DNA from: Wolfiporia cocos
Taxonomy: Eukaryota > Basidiomycota > Agaricomycetes > Polyporales > Phaeolaceae
NCBI GenBank assembly: GCA_029448655.1
Contig: JACCLO010000001.1
Span: 2,108,001-2,172,000 of the forward strand
DNA length: 64,000 nucleotides
Reading direction: 5' to 3'
In this document: positions 1 through 10,672 of the stretch, in pieces
Position numbering within the stretch: the stretch's first letter is position 1
How the letters are laid out: each line of letters opens with the position of its first letter
Position numbers and translations under genes: made by a program
Notes under the pieces: generated by a model
What the model was told of the DNA's origin: nothing
Database searches by the model: none
The model's input: only the letters and a program-made list of their open reading frames with translations

Positions 1-136
1 CTAAAGCCGCCGGCTCAGGGCTCGGCTACGGCCGGCTCACGATCCAAGCCGGGCCCTGAGCTGTCTTAAGCCACCCCCCCAGGCTCGGCTCGGCCCGGCT
101 TAAGTCGGCTCGGCCAGGCCCGGCTCACGGCTTTGA
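1..136. repeat. GC-rich degenerate short repeat
   Basis: Low-complexity GC-rich stretch in which a ggctcggcc-like word recurs many times with small changes and runs of c. No open frame or family signal was seen. It lies at the left edge of the mobile-element block and may continue outside the window. Confidence 0.5.
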
Positions 137-218
137 GCCGTGCTTTGCACATCACTAAGTCCAATATTATACTAGCGCTCCCGGAAATACTGTCCCCCAG
201 CTGTGACCACTATTGTAC

Positions 219-308
219 GGTCCTCGAAATATCAAGGGCCTCAGCTAAGGTCCTCGCAATAGCAAGGGCCTCAGGTGAGGTCCTTGCAGTAGCATGGGCC
301 TGGGTGCT
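219..308. repeat. 30-bp tandem repeat, three copies
   Basis: Three consecutive 30-bp units each begin ggtcct(c/t)g and carry a (a/t)gggcct core; units two and three differ by a few transitions and the third is the most diverged. The array ends two bases before the target-site duplication of the adjacent solo LTR, so the LTR inserted at the array edge. Function unknown; it may be part of an older repeat. Confidence 0.7.
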
Positions 309-314
309 GCATCC

Positions 315-1022
315 TGTTACGGGTCTAATACCCGTTCGTATATTCGAGTCGCGAATATAAATCGTTCTTCTGCACGTGGGCACACAGCCGTGTGCAAGGC
401 AAATACTCGTTAGATGCCTTCGGGTCCTAAGTGAAGTTCTTAGGGGATCGGTTAATATCCAATACGCGTTAGAGGATATAATCTGTTCAAGTGCGAGTCA
501 AATAGAATGTAAGACTCGCCTAAGTCCGAGAAGTCAGTGTGCACTTCGAGGACTTAGTCGTTCGATTGCTCGAGTGAAAAATACTGAGCGTAGTTTCCTA
601 CGTTTGAGAACGAGTATAAGACTTCTTGTTTATACAACAAGGTCGAGCTGAAGAGCCTCGACAGTAAGTACATGAGTTTATATACTATGTTAGGTTCCAG
701 AGGTCACGTCTGTCCCAGATGTCACCGATACTATCTACGCCGTAGTCCCAAACGTCTGATAAGTATGGAGTGATATATCTGAGACGATAGATAGGAATGA
801 TGGCGGTTGAACGCCATCTGTCAGCTAATAAACGATGGATATGAAACGGTGGCAGGGTTGGATCTGCCAAAGATGAAACGAGCCCTATCGACTAGTACAA
901 CTGGGGATGCGCCCAGTAGAGTCACGAGTAGCCAGGGCGGTTGGTTGTGCAACAAGTCCCTGTATCGTATTCGCCCAGTGGTGAGTTATGCCAGCGTTCG
1001 AAAATTCAAAATAACCGTAACA
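315..1022 (+). mobile_element. Solo LTR (708 bp) with 5-bp TSD
   Basis: The element begins TGTTACGG and ends CCGTAACA, perfect 8-bp inverted termini of the TG..CA kind. It is flanked by the direct repeat CATCC at 310-314 and 1023-1027. A second copy lies inverted at 7480-8910; once the miniature element and its TSD are removed that copy is also 708 bp. No gag or pol sequence adjoins it, so it is best read as a solo LTR left by LTR-LTR recombination. The short frames inside it are not genes. Confidence 0.88.
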
Positions 1023-1539
1023 CATCCTTGCAAGAACGCGTCCCTTGGGCGCTTGCTATTGCGCGGGCCTGCTACTATAAGGGGGTTATACATGACTATA
1101 CCGGTCCGCCTACATTTACAGGACCTGCTAGGTATATCTACGTAGATATGAGTAGATCTACGATCTTGCACTTCGCTGATGACTATGCGGTAAGTCTATT
1201 TTCTGTTTTCATCTCCATTCAACAATTTAAGTGCTGTACACCATCAACCAACACTCCGAAAAAAGTTGTTGTTGCTAATGTATGTGTGGAATGTCAATCC
1301 AGAGATCAGGCAAATGGCTACCATATTCCCGCTACGTCAGTAGTGGATTCTTGTGGTTTGGTTATTGTCAAATGAACATACACTTTTTGCGTGCGCCTAA
1401 ATTTCATTTCAAGAGCATTGCAATCTCTCAGCAAAGTGTGGGAGAGTGTTCCCTTATCCGTTTACGCATTTCACGTCACATGGGATCCAAGGATGCTACT
1501 TTTCCTGGCCACACCGCTTAGATTCGTGCATCATGCATC

Positions 1540-2891
1540 ATGCCTCAATTCTCCGTCGCAGGAAGCTATGCTGGTATTCCCACCAACCTTTTGGTCAACT
1601 CTTGCACCATGTTTTCTTGCATTTCATCTCAATTCATGGATCAGTACAACATCCCAAAAACAATCTCTGTCCATGCAGGATTGGCTGCTTCTCGAGCATC
1701 TGGACCCATTTCTGTGCCCACCGTTTGTGGTCAATATGTCTCAACCTTTCCTATGCCTATCTCGTATTTACCTTGTTTTGATGTGGTCCTTGGCTTGGGT
1801 TGAATCTTCACCTGTCAGCCTTTGCTGGAAGTCTCTGCTCTGGTAGAGCCACCATCTACTGTGTTGCAAAATTTACCCCAGGGCCATGTCTGGGAACCTT
1901 CGCACAGTGCTGGTACGGTGTTTGTTCAATCCGTGGTCACACTGTGCTGACACTTTCATGCCACCAATCTGCCTGGCATGTGCTGGAAACTCTTTGCTTC
2001 TGTGCAATCTTAACTTATGCCTCCTTCTTCTCGATTACCTTCCTGACCCCCTGCTTCCCGACTTCGTCGTGATCGTCATGTTGTGTTTGGAAAGTGGCAC
2101 TGTCCACTGATACAATTACATCTTACCCTGTGGATTCTTCACACCCCTCCTCTTCCTGTGTTATGTTGGGAGACGACACTGCGACATCCTTGGTTATCAC
2201 ACCCGCTCCGTCTGTCGATCTTGTGACTCGACCCAATATCTTACGTGAAGGAGCTTCATCTATTGAACTTGGGCATGTTAGTACTGCGTTTGATGGCTTT
2301 GAGAGGCTCTTGAAACCTCTGTTGGTCGAATTGACCGAGTTGCATTCTCCTGAACAGCTGTGGGTATCTATCACCGAACACCTTTCTCGTGGTGTATGTG
2401 CTTATACGCCAGACGCCCCAGCCTGTTCCCACATCATTGTAGAATGCGGCTTATCACTCACTGCGCACCATGTTGAAGAGTTGCACATTCAAATTTTGAG
2501 TGCTGTGGTCTTGAACATCAAAGGACACCCTTTGCATCGTTTGCTGCAGTCAAACAACATCTCTCACGAAAATGCTTCATCTACTGCTGTTTTGCGACGC
2601 TGCCTCAGAACATTCATCTCGTTTTTGAAGGCTGAAGTACGTGCAGACACGTGTTCTCAACAATATCACACCCGTGTTGATGACGAACGCCTCAGTTTAC
2701 TACATCAGCGTGAACATATCAAACGAGAGTGGCCACAACTAGTCCCTCCTTCACGTAAGGACTACCTCATCAAGCTTTTTTGGGACATGACTTCCGCAAC
2801 AGCCCTCGCAACCTTCACTTGTGTGTCTTGCACGGAAGAACTCACGGATAGGGATAATCGTGACATCCTTAATATAATGCACATCCTATAG
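1540..2891 (+). pseudogene. Decayed Helitron-associated protein with retropepsin-like segment
   Basis: In one frame (1540-1803) the translation resembles a retropepsin-like aspartic protease domain: a GIP.N.LVNS segment where LVDSG is expected, then FISxxF-like and D-V-V-L-G-L-G-W near the end, as in the usual DVILGxxWL. The active-site D reads N and the following G reads C, so it is probably inactive. After frame breaks, an open frame (2094-2891, no good ATG) ends with a WPQLVPPSRKD.. stretch and FTCVSC. I associate these with the region before the RepHel domain in basidiomycete Helitron proteins, from memory of the family. No helicase or Rep motif follows before the copia element at 3157. 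I see it as a truncated transposon-derived coding remnant; the Helitron link is inference. Confidence 0.45.
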
Positions 2892-3156
2892 CCAGGCCGT
2901 CCCCTTGTACTCGTCCATAACCATCAATTAGCATATAAAAACTATAATCACCTATATCGGCCTCAGCATTGACGGCGGCAGATGTCTGCCTGCTGCCAGA
3001 ATCAGCATATGCATTACACAGCAGAATGTCTTCACCTTCACAGGAGAATCATCGTCACTACGCTTGTGAGGATCTCCATGCCATAACAGAGTGCCATAGC
3101 AGAGACGTTGGACCGCAGAATGTGTTCATATGTTGTAGAATTTAGGTAGACTTATC

Positions 3157-3494
3157 TATGAGAGTGTGCGTGTGTTACAGTGAATACCTGTAGGTAGACG
3201 ACGTATGTCCTCAGTATGGTGTGCTCAGGCAAGAGTGCAAGACTGAGGGTCAGCGGATGCAGGCAGCAGTATAAGTACTCTACGGTGCCAGTGAAATGTG
3301 CAGGACGAAACGGAAAGGCGGTAAAACAGTAGTGGGCAGCTAAGTAACCAGATAAGGACTATGGTAGCTAAGGTACGCCACAAGAACGTATCGATCTGGA
3401 ATGTGAAAGGCACAGACACTATAAACGTACTAAGTCGGTCCTTGACGCGGGCGGGGCCGCACAGTGTCAGCGCGACAGATTGTGCGCTCCAACA
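3157..3494 (-). repeat. 3' LTR of the copia element
   Basis: 338-bp repeat matching the 5' LTR with scattered, mostly transition, differences. On the minus strand it starts TGTTGGAGCG and ends CTCTCATA, so the termini are TG..TA rather than TG..CA. The TSD TTATC follows directly at 3152-3156. Confidence 0.88.
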
Positions 3495-3505
3495 CTCCCC
3501 CTCAA
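3495..3505 (-). other. Polypurine tract
   Basis: Minus-strand TTGAGGGGGAG directly abuts the 3' LTR start. This is the expected position and composition of the plus-strand primer of an LTR retrotransposon. Confidence 0.8.
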
Positions 3506-3507
3506 TC

Positions 3508-4964
3508 CTAGAGCAGACCAAGCACAGATGCGAAGTGCTTCACTTTCGGAGAGGGCAGCGCTTTCGTCAATGCAACAGCAACCATCTCTTCAGTGGGGCA
3601 ATAGACGAGGCGAAGTTTCTTCTCCTCAATGATCCAGTGAATGAAGTGGAAACGGATATCAATGTGCTTGATGTGAGCATGATATTGATTATCGCGAGCA
3701 AGAGCAATGGCCGACTGATTGTCCGAATTCATCGGCACTGGGTCAACGAAGGGAGCAAAACTCTGACCAATCAGCGAGCGGAGCCAGAGGGCTTCCTTCG
3801 AGGCATGAGTGAGGGCAACATACTCAGACTCAGTAGTGGACAGTGAGATAATCTCCTGTCGCTTCGAGCTCCAGGACACAGCTCCTCCATCAATCAAAAA
3901 ACGCGTAGCCGGAGATGGCTTTGCGATCCTCATGCATGGATCCATCAGCATCTATGTAGCCAACGAGGTCAAGAGAGGATGCGCTGTAGGTCAGCTTGAG
4001 GTGTTTCGTCCCGGACAGGTATCAGAAGACACAGTGGACGGCTTCCCAGTGTGTGCGGCCAGGGTTGTCAGAGAAACGCGAAAGGATGGAGACAGCGTAC
4101 GTGATATCGGGGCGTGTCCCAAGTGACACATACATGAGGGAGCCTACAGCCTCGCGATATGGAATGTGATGCATGGCGGCGATCTCGGCAGTGGTGGAAG
4201 GGCTCTGTGCAGTAGTAAGAGTGACATGTGGATCCATGGGGGTCGACATGGCCTTCGCATCTTCAAGTCCAAAGTGGCTAATGATGGACTCGATGTAGGC
4301 AGTCTGTGAGAGTGAGAGATGGCGATTTGGGCGGTCGCGTTCCACGGCAAAGCCCAGAATCCAGTGGATTTCACCCTCATCTGAGATCTCAAAGGCCTCA
4401 CGCAGCTTGGTCTTCACCTCAACAATGAGGGCTATAGTCGAGGCAACCACTGTCAGGTCATCGACGTGGACAACTATGACGATAAGGTCAGCGCCATATG
4501 CACGGAAAAAGACGGCCTGGTCGACATCGCCCTGTGACATGTGGAGCTTCTCCTGCAAAATGCGCAGGAGCTTCTTATGCCAGTGCCGCACGCTCTGCTT
4601 TAGCCCATACAACAGCCGCAGCAGCCGCAGTGCTAGGGTCTTATCTTTCGTCAGCTGAGCTCCAGGAGGCTGCGCCATCCAAATGGCTTCGTGCTCCTCA
4701 AACTCCCCATTGAGGTAAGCACTCTTGACGTTGAGCTGGTGCACCTCAAAATCGTGCCGCGCTGCGAATGCGAGTGCGGTGCAAATTGACGCAGTCTTCG
4801 CAACAGGGGCATAGGTGTCGAAAAAGTCGACACCCGGAACCTGCAAAAACCCACACGCAACCAGCTGCGCGCGGTATCTGTACACATTCCCAGAGGCGTC
4901 CTTCTTTGCATGAAAGACCCATCGACAGCTGACGACGTTAGCACCCAGCGGCGGCTTCTTGACA
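3508..4964 (-). pseudogene. copia reverse transcriptase / RNase H (frameshifted)
   Basis: The RT part shows typical copia motifs: YRAQLVACGF, GVDFFDTYAPVAK, LNVKSAYLNGE and a LYGLKQ-like segment, then VDDL (the YVDD-box equivalent) and the EIHWILG region. The frame is lost near 4022 (…THWEAVHCVF then stop) and resumes in another frame with the RNase H part: SWSSKRQ, STTESEYVA, DNQSA and KHIDIRFHF. The RT N-terminal edge is cut by the insertion at 4965. The enzyme would copy retrotransposon RNA in cytoplasmic particles; here it is broken. Confidence 0.9.
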
Positions 4965-5953
4965 CAAGCAACAAACTAGCACTCAACCGGGGGAAGGGGG
5001 CTCGCTCAAAGGCGCCTTCCTGATCCCGGGACCACTAGCCGTCAAAGGCCAAGACAAGTCTGAGGTTTACGCTCAAGACTGTCTGGCATATATACTCCTA
5101 AACTATTTGTACATGTTTGTGTACGGTGGCTCAGAGGCCTCTACGTACTGGTATCTAACTGGCTATGAGTTATGTGCCGGTAATGGCATCGGAGCGCTGG
5201 GTATGCGAGGATGTCCATGGCGACGTAACGTATAAGGGGCGGATCTAATGAGTAGCCAATCTGTCGGGTTCGATCGGTGGTTCTCGTCGATCGTAGGCGC
5301 GCCGGTAATGGCGGGGTTCTAAGTCCGTTGATCGGGCGTGGTCTGCCACGATCGGGGGCTGGCTAGTACGGGCCGGGTGTAGCGTAGGTTGATCGAGCGT
5401 GATCGGCTGCGATCGGGGTGTAGCGCTCTGTGACTGGTAGGGTTCTCAGTCGTGCAGAGCCTGGAGGTATTATCCCTGTCTGTTGTACTTGTAGGTCAGG
5501 GTGCGTACGGGGTATAGTATAGGGTCTATGCCAGTAATGGCGAGTGTCCGTGTGGTAGGGGCGCGAGGTGGTAGGTTTAGTGTTCTGGGTCACGTGCGAG
5601 TGTAGGTCGTGCCCCTAGTCGGCGTATAGCGCATTGTACGGCGGTGGTTTAGCCTGGGTGTGTGCGCAAGGCGTACCGTCGTGCTATCGTAGCCTGTTGG
5701 GCTCTAGGGGTCGACTTCGTGACTCCGTGGTTTAGGGACTAGGCAGCGTATGGCTCATGCTGCCGGGACTTGGACTGAGTTTAGGGTTAGACTGCTGGTG
5801 GCCTGCTAGTGCCCGTAGTGTCCTGTATAGTGGAGGGCTTCTACTAGCGTTGCCGTGGGGTTCCAGCTAGGCTCGGATAGAGTGCTGTAGCGTGCGTACG
5901 GCGTGAGTGGGGTGTCAACCTAGGGTGTTCTACTAGGCTTTGAAATTGGCTTG
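4965..5953. mobile_element. 989-bp non-coding inverted-repeat element
   Basis: The insertion splits the copia polyprotein between integrase (…EKCHKP) and RT (KKPPLGANVV). It is flanked by TGACA at 4960-4964 and 5954-5958. The ends start CAAGCAACAAACTAGC and, read inward from the other side, CAAGCCAATTTCAAAGCC, so they form imperfect inverted repeats sharing CAAGC and a downstream CTAG. No convincing ORF is present, so it is probably a non-autonomous DNA transposon. The superfamily was not assigned; a 5-bp duplication with short TIRs is not diagnostic. Confidence 0.6.
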
Positions 5954-7474
5954 TGACACTTCTCCAGATGCCAGGTCCCATGTGCCTCGAGCGCCTCAAG
6001 CTCCTCCTTCATAGCCTCTTCCCACCGCGGCCACTCAGGTCTCCGCCTTGCCTCCTCAAGTGAGCGGGGGTCCAGTCCCTCAACATCCGCCATCTGCGCC
6101 GCAATTGCAACACCATTGATCTCCTCTGTGAGGAGATCCTCTACGGCTTGCTCGTCTTGGGCCTCATCCGGTATGGTTGGCATGACTACGCCACACGGTG
6201 GCTTCTGGGTGGCGCTCTCACCGGCTAGGATGGCCTTGAGCTTCGCAGACGGCTTGCGGATTTGAGTGGGCCAACTGGACGGCAGCACAGGTGCAGGCAG
6301 GAGGTCAGCAGGTTGAGGAGGGACGGCAGGTACATCTGCGTCGTCCGCCTCACTGGCAGAGTCGCTGATCGGCTCTTTTACAGTCCCAGGTGGCGTGGTG
6401 GGCTTGTTTTCGCCGCTGGTCTCCTCCCCCTCAAGCTCGACAGCATCGTCCAGGGGAGCAGTGGGTAAGTCCAGCACCGTGAAACGCATGTTATGTTCCA
6501 CAGTTACTGACCGCTGCTCCGGCCAGTAAACACGATGGCCCTTGCTCTGTGCATCAAATTCGACCCAACGGCCGCATTTTGCGCGCTCGCCAACCTTCCC
6601 ATCACTGGTATCATGCACCCAGGCCTTGGATCCCCATTCAGGGATGCCGCTCATGTCAGGAACAGCCCCCGTGGCAGCTGCCCAAGGTGTCCGCTCACCA
6701 AGGGCCTTCGTCGAAGTGCGGTTCTTCAACCATATGGCATGCATGACAGCTTCACCCCACAGGAAACGCGGCAGGCCGGAGGCAATAAGCATGGCCCGAA
6801 CCTTCTCCATCAGGGTCCGATTCAGCCACTCAGACACCCCGGCCTCCTGAGATGTATCGTGAACCGACAACTTCGATTCAATGCCACGCTGCTCAAGGTG
6901 GCTCCGGAACTCCTCACTCAGGTACTCGCCTCCACAGTCCGTGTTGAGGAACTTGATCTGGGCATTGTGGTGCCACTCGAGCCATGCCTCGAATGCACAG
7001 AACGTCTCAAAAACCTCGCGTATGGTTCTGAGAAGGTAGAGTGTGGTGAAGCGCGTCTTGTCGTCCATGAAACTGACATAATACTTGCGACCGCCTAGGG
7101 TGGCAATGCGCGAAGGTCCCCAGACATTGGAATGAACCTCCTCGCCAAATTCTGTGGCACATTCTCCTTTGCGCTCCCTAGGCACAGGCTTTCGAGTCGA
7201 CTTTGCGTGAACACAAGCTTCACAATGCAACTCCTGCTCTGGCAATGAAACAAGCTCCACGCCCGAGATAAAACCGTTGGAAATCAACTCGCAAATCGCC
7301 CGGATTGCGATATGTCCAAAACGACGGTGAGCCTCCATCTCTGTCAGCTTCTTGGCTTTGGCTGATGTTGCATTAGCAGCACAATGGCTGCGATCTCACA
7401 CGACCATGTATAGGCCGCGTGTCTTGGGTACCTGGCCCACAGTGATGCCTTCCGCATTGACAATAACACATCGT
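5954..7474 (-). pseudogene. copia integrase (GAG-pre-integrase plus rve core)
   Basis: The minus-strand frame includes HRRFGH, C..C (LHCEACVHAKSTRKP, the zinc-binding end of GAG_pre-integrs), a DDKTRF segment, a TDCGGEY motif holding the second catalytic Asp, then an Asn/Glu-rich region and the copia GKVGERAKCGRWVEF-type tail. An in-frame TGA lies in the short stretch upstream of HRRFGH (GLYMVV*DRS), separating it from the protease side. The C-terminal end is cut by the 989-bp insertion and the N-terminal side by the solo LTR. Confidence 0.88.
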
Positions 7475-7808
7475 CCAGCTGTTACGGTTATTTTGATTTT
7501 TCGAATATCGACAGAACTCACCACCGGGCGACTACGATACAGGGACTTGTTGCGCAACCAGCCCCCCTGGCTACTCGTGATCTTACTGGGCGCATCCCCA
7601 GTTGTACTAGTCTATAGGGCTCGTTTCATCTTTGGCAGATCCAACCCTGCCACCGTTTCATGTTCATCGTTTATTAGCTGACGAGGGACTTCAGTCAATT
7701 ATCTTAATCTGCCAACTGCCCTTCGCTTAAGAAATCGCAGTTGCGAGCTAGGTTTGCACGCAGATTAATCTGCTAACTGCGGCAGATTAATCTACTGTGA
7801 CAATAAAA

Positions 7809-7899
7809 TGGCACATCCCGGATTCGAACCAAGGACCTTAGCGCAGATGAGAATAACAGCATCGCAGCGTAATTAGCCAACTGAGCCATTGCAGCAACA
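7809..7899 (-). other. tRNA-derived block in left TIR
   Basis: The minus strand carries TGGCTCAGTTGG (A-box consensus) and GGTTCGAATCC (B-box/T-loop consensus) at tRNA-like spacing, ending GTGCCA. The acceptor and anticodon stems do not pair well, so I do not call it a functional tRNA. Transcription from these boxes would run leftward, out of the element. Confidence 0.7.
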
Positions 7900-8183
7900 G
7901 GTACCATTGACTAATTAAAATATATATAACGCAAATTTTACACACAATTTTCGCAAATCATCAAGGCAACTAACTGCTACAACAAGCATACAGAAATCAA
8001 TGATAGTGGTAGCTTGATTTACCATGCTTGACCTGGAGCAACTCACCATGGGAAAGCTGAATACACTGGAATCACAGGTCTTTAGAGGCAGATTCATTTG
8101 TATTTGTGTTATGGAAGATGTTAAACTGCGAAAATGAAGTTTACAAAATACTCTATATATTGCTTAAAATGGGGGCAACACCC

Positions 8184-8272
8184 GTCACACTGTAGCTCAG
8201 TTGGCTAATTACCCTGCGATGCTGTTATTCTCATCTGCGCTAAGGTCCTTGGTTCGAATCCGGGATGTGCCA
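8184..8272 (+). other. tRNA-derived block in right TIR
   Basis: Plus-strand mirror of the left TIR block with TAGCTCAGTTGG (A box) and GGTTCGAATCC (B box), then a T-arm and a GTGCCA end. The best acceptor pairing is only about 5 of 7. Pol III initiation here would read rightward out of the element toward the copia gag side. No obvious T-run terminator directly follows. Confidence 0.7.
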
Positions 8273-8910
8273 TTTTATTGTCACAGTAGATTAATCTGCC
8301 GCAGTTAGCAGATTAATCTGCGTGCAAACCTAGCTCACAACTGCGATTTCTTAAGCGAAGGGCAGTTCGCAGATTAAGATAATTGACTGAAACTCTACAG
8401 CTGACAGATGGCGTTCAACCGCCATCATTCCTATCTATCGTCTCAGATATATCACTCCATACTTATCAGACGTTTGGGACTATAGCGTAGATAGTATCTG
8501 TGGCATCTGGGACAGACTTGACCCCTGAAACCTAGCGTAGTATAAAAACTCATGTACTTACCATCAAGGCTCTTCAGCTCGACCTTGTTGTATAAACAAG
8601 AAGTCTTATACTCGTTCTCAAACGTAGGAAACTACGCTCAGTATTTCTCACTCGAGCAATCGAACGACTAAGTCCTCGAAGTGCACACTGACTTCTCGGA
8701 CTTAGGCGAGTCTTATATTCTATTCGACTCGCACTTGAACAGATTATATCCTCTAACGCGTATTGGATATTAACCGATCTCCTAAGGACTTCACTTAGGA
8801 CCCGAAGGCATCTAACGAGTATTTGCCTTGCATACGGCGACGTGCCTACGTGCAGAAGAACAATCTATATTCGCGACTCGAATATACGAACGGGTATTCA
8901 ACCCGTAACA

Positions 8911-10574
8911 CCAGCTGTGAAGGTCGCTGTATAACCTGCGTCGTCAATCCGTCCAATCGAGACGAGGTTGAACCCCAGAGCCGGCGTGTAGAGGACGTCC
9001 ATCAATCTGATGTGTGTAGCGTCCTGCAGTGGGTTCAGAACAGGTATGATCATTTCACCTACACCCGTGGCATGAAAGTGCTGCTGATTGGCAGCACTCA
9101 TAGACTTTGCAGGCATCTCCCGAAAGCTGGTGAAGTCGTCACGATAAGGGGACATGTGATGTGTTGTGCCGGAGTCATACAAGTCGACAGGCTGCTTTGC
9201 TGCGGCAGTGGCAGCATTGGGCACTAGTGCAGCAGTGCTCAGTAAAGCAGGGTCGTCACCCTCGCTCTCCAACCCCAACATGTGTGCGACCCAATTGGTC
9301 GCATTCTGCAAACGCTCCGATAACGGAACGCGCTCCGGCATGGGCAAGGACTCGTCCTCCTCGCCCTCATGGTCCGCACTCGATGTCTTGGCAGTGGAAA
9401 CAGCACTCGAGTCAGACACAGTATGCAGGGATGGACTGGAGTCTGCCAAAGACTTCTCTGTGAGATTGCTATAGTCGGAGTCTCCAGCGGCAGAGTAGAG
9501 CTCATCCTCAGCATCGCTATCGGTCTCCACAGGTGCATGAAACATGCGAGCGGGCATTGTAGACCATGCTCCGGCGACGGCATCAAGTGCACTGATACGT
9601 GCAGTCGCAGCTACATTTGCAGAGCCAGTTGCGGGTTTGGACGTGTTCACACTTGTGCTTGGGCGGGCACCATCCTTCTGCTGCGCATCCTTGCCCTTCT
9701 TATCGTCAGCCTTCAGGCTCGGACACTGAGCCTCCTTGTGGCCCTTTCCACTGCAGTTCCAGCATTCTCCAACAGGCTTCCGTGGACCTCTCCCTTTCGG
9801 CTTCCTGGGCTTCTCCGTCGACACGGCAATGGCTGCAACACCAGTCTCCTTTGTTCTGCCCTTCGGCTTCCGCTCCACTTCCCGCCTATCCCACTCCTCC
9901 AAGACAATGGCCATCATGAGCTCTGGATCGATGACTGGCTTATCAGGATCTATTGGACTAGCTGGTGTTGTGCTACCACCGGAAGACTGTGAGCTGAGGT
10001 GCAGCTGCAACTTCATCTGTGCCGAAATCTGGGAGATAAATGCGGAGAGCTCGGATGGCAGGAAATTTATGACAACAGAGGCATACTCATTGTCTGGAAT
10101 CTCAATGTCGAATGTGAGCAGGTTCTCGTATGTGAGGTGAAGGTGATCAAGTCCGGAGTGCAGGTCCAAGCCAGGAACATATCGCATGTTGAGGAAGTCA
10201 TGACGCATGTTCGAGCGGGCGAGCAGGGACTTGCTGGAGAACTCGGCTACAATGCCAGTCCAAACGTCGGCAACCATACCCTTGCGCTTATGCTTGGCGT
10301 ACGTCCCAGGTGTGACCTTGAGTGTGAGCAGATAGAGGGTGGTATTCTCCTTCTTCTCCCACCCCACAATGGCATCCTTCTCTGCCTTCATGGGCTTGTC
10401 TGGGTCAGCCGCAATTGGCTTCTTGGACGACCCATCAAAGTGATCCCAGGCCTCCTTCTGACGAACAGCAATGGTGAACTGCTGCTCGAACATGAGCCAA
10501 TTCTTGCCTTTCGGATCGAGCTTCTCAAAACCGCTAATGAAGTCGGACAGGGACGGCGAGGACGACGACGACAT
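8911..10574 (-). pseudogene. copia Gag and protease region
   Basis: Starts with an ATG and an acid/serine-rich N-terminus. It shows a gag body, a CCHC zinc knuckle (CWNCSGKGHKEAQC) around residue 270, and then the retropepsin active-site region, which reads DSGTTHHM (D-S-G-T). The frame is open and would have continued into integrase, but it is cut after TATFTAG by the solo LTR insertion. Gag forms the virus-like particle that packages element RNA. This is the best preserved part of the element. Confidence 0.9.
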
Positions 10575-10640
10575 GGTGCTGCGGGTGATAGCGACAAGTG
10601 GAAAGAAACTAGAACAGGAATTTCCTGTGCGATGAGTCTT

Positions 10641-10672
10641 GCTAGTTAAGGCCTCGCACAGGGCTCATAACC
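10641..10672 (-). other. Primer-binding site, half-tRNA type
   Basis: The minus strand directly after the 5' LTR reads GGTTATGAGCCC; the plus strand across this interval resembles the 5' half of a methionine tRNA ending in the CAT anticodon loop. Copia elements in several lineages prime from such a half-tRNA cut at the anticodon, rather than the 3' CCA end. Which tRNA is used is inference. Confidence 0.6.

Larger units (their letters stand above)
7683..8398. mobile_element. 716-bp Mutator-like miniature element with long TIRs
   Basis: Very long terminal inverted repeats (about 200 bp each, 7683-7900 and 8187-8398) flank an AT-rich core with no coding potential. The direct repeat AGCTGAC at 7676-7682 and 8399-8405 marks the insertion, and the uninterrupted sister LTR shows the empty site. 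Extending to 9 bp gives 7 of 9 matches. Long TIRs with a 7-9 bp duplication fit a Mutator-type MITE; that class call is inference. Each TIR contains a tRNA-like block with Pol III A and B boxes. Confidence 0.82.
7480..8910 (-). mobile_element. Solo LTR nested in copia, itself interrupted
   Basis: The minus-strand copy runs TGTTACGG..CCGTAACA and is flanked by CCAGC at 7475-7479 and 8911-8915, which duplicates codons of the copia polyprotein. It matches the solo LTR at 315-1022 in reverse orientation. The 723-bp excess over 708 bp is exactly the 716-bp miniature element plus its 7-bp TSD. The insertion separates copia protease from integrase. Confidence 0.9.

Noticed and set aside
219..308. 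CRISPR-like array
   Set aside because: Three contiguous diverging tandem units without spacers in a eukaryotic genome.
8184..8272. Functional tRNA in the miniature element
   Set aside because: A and B boxes are intact, but acceptor, D and anticodon stems do not pair properly.
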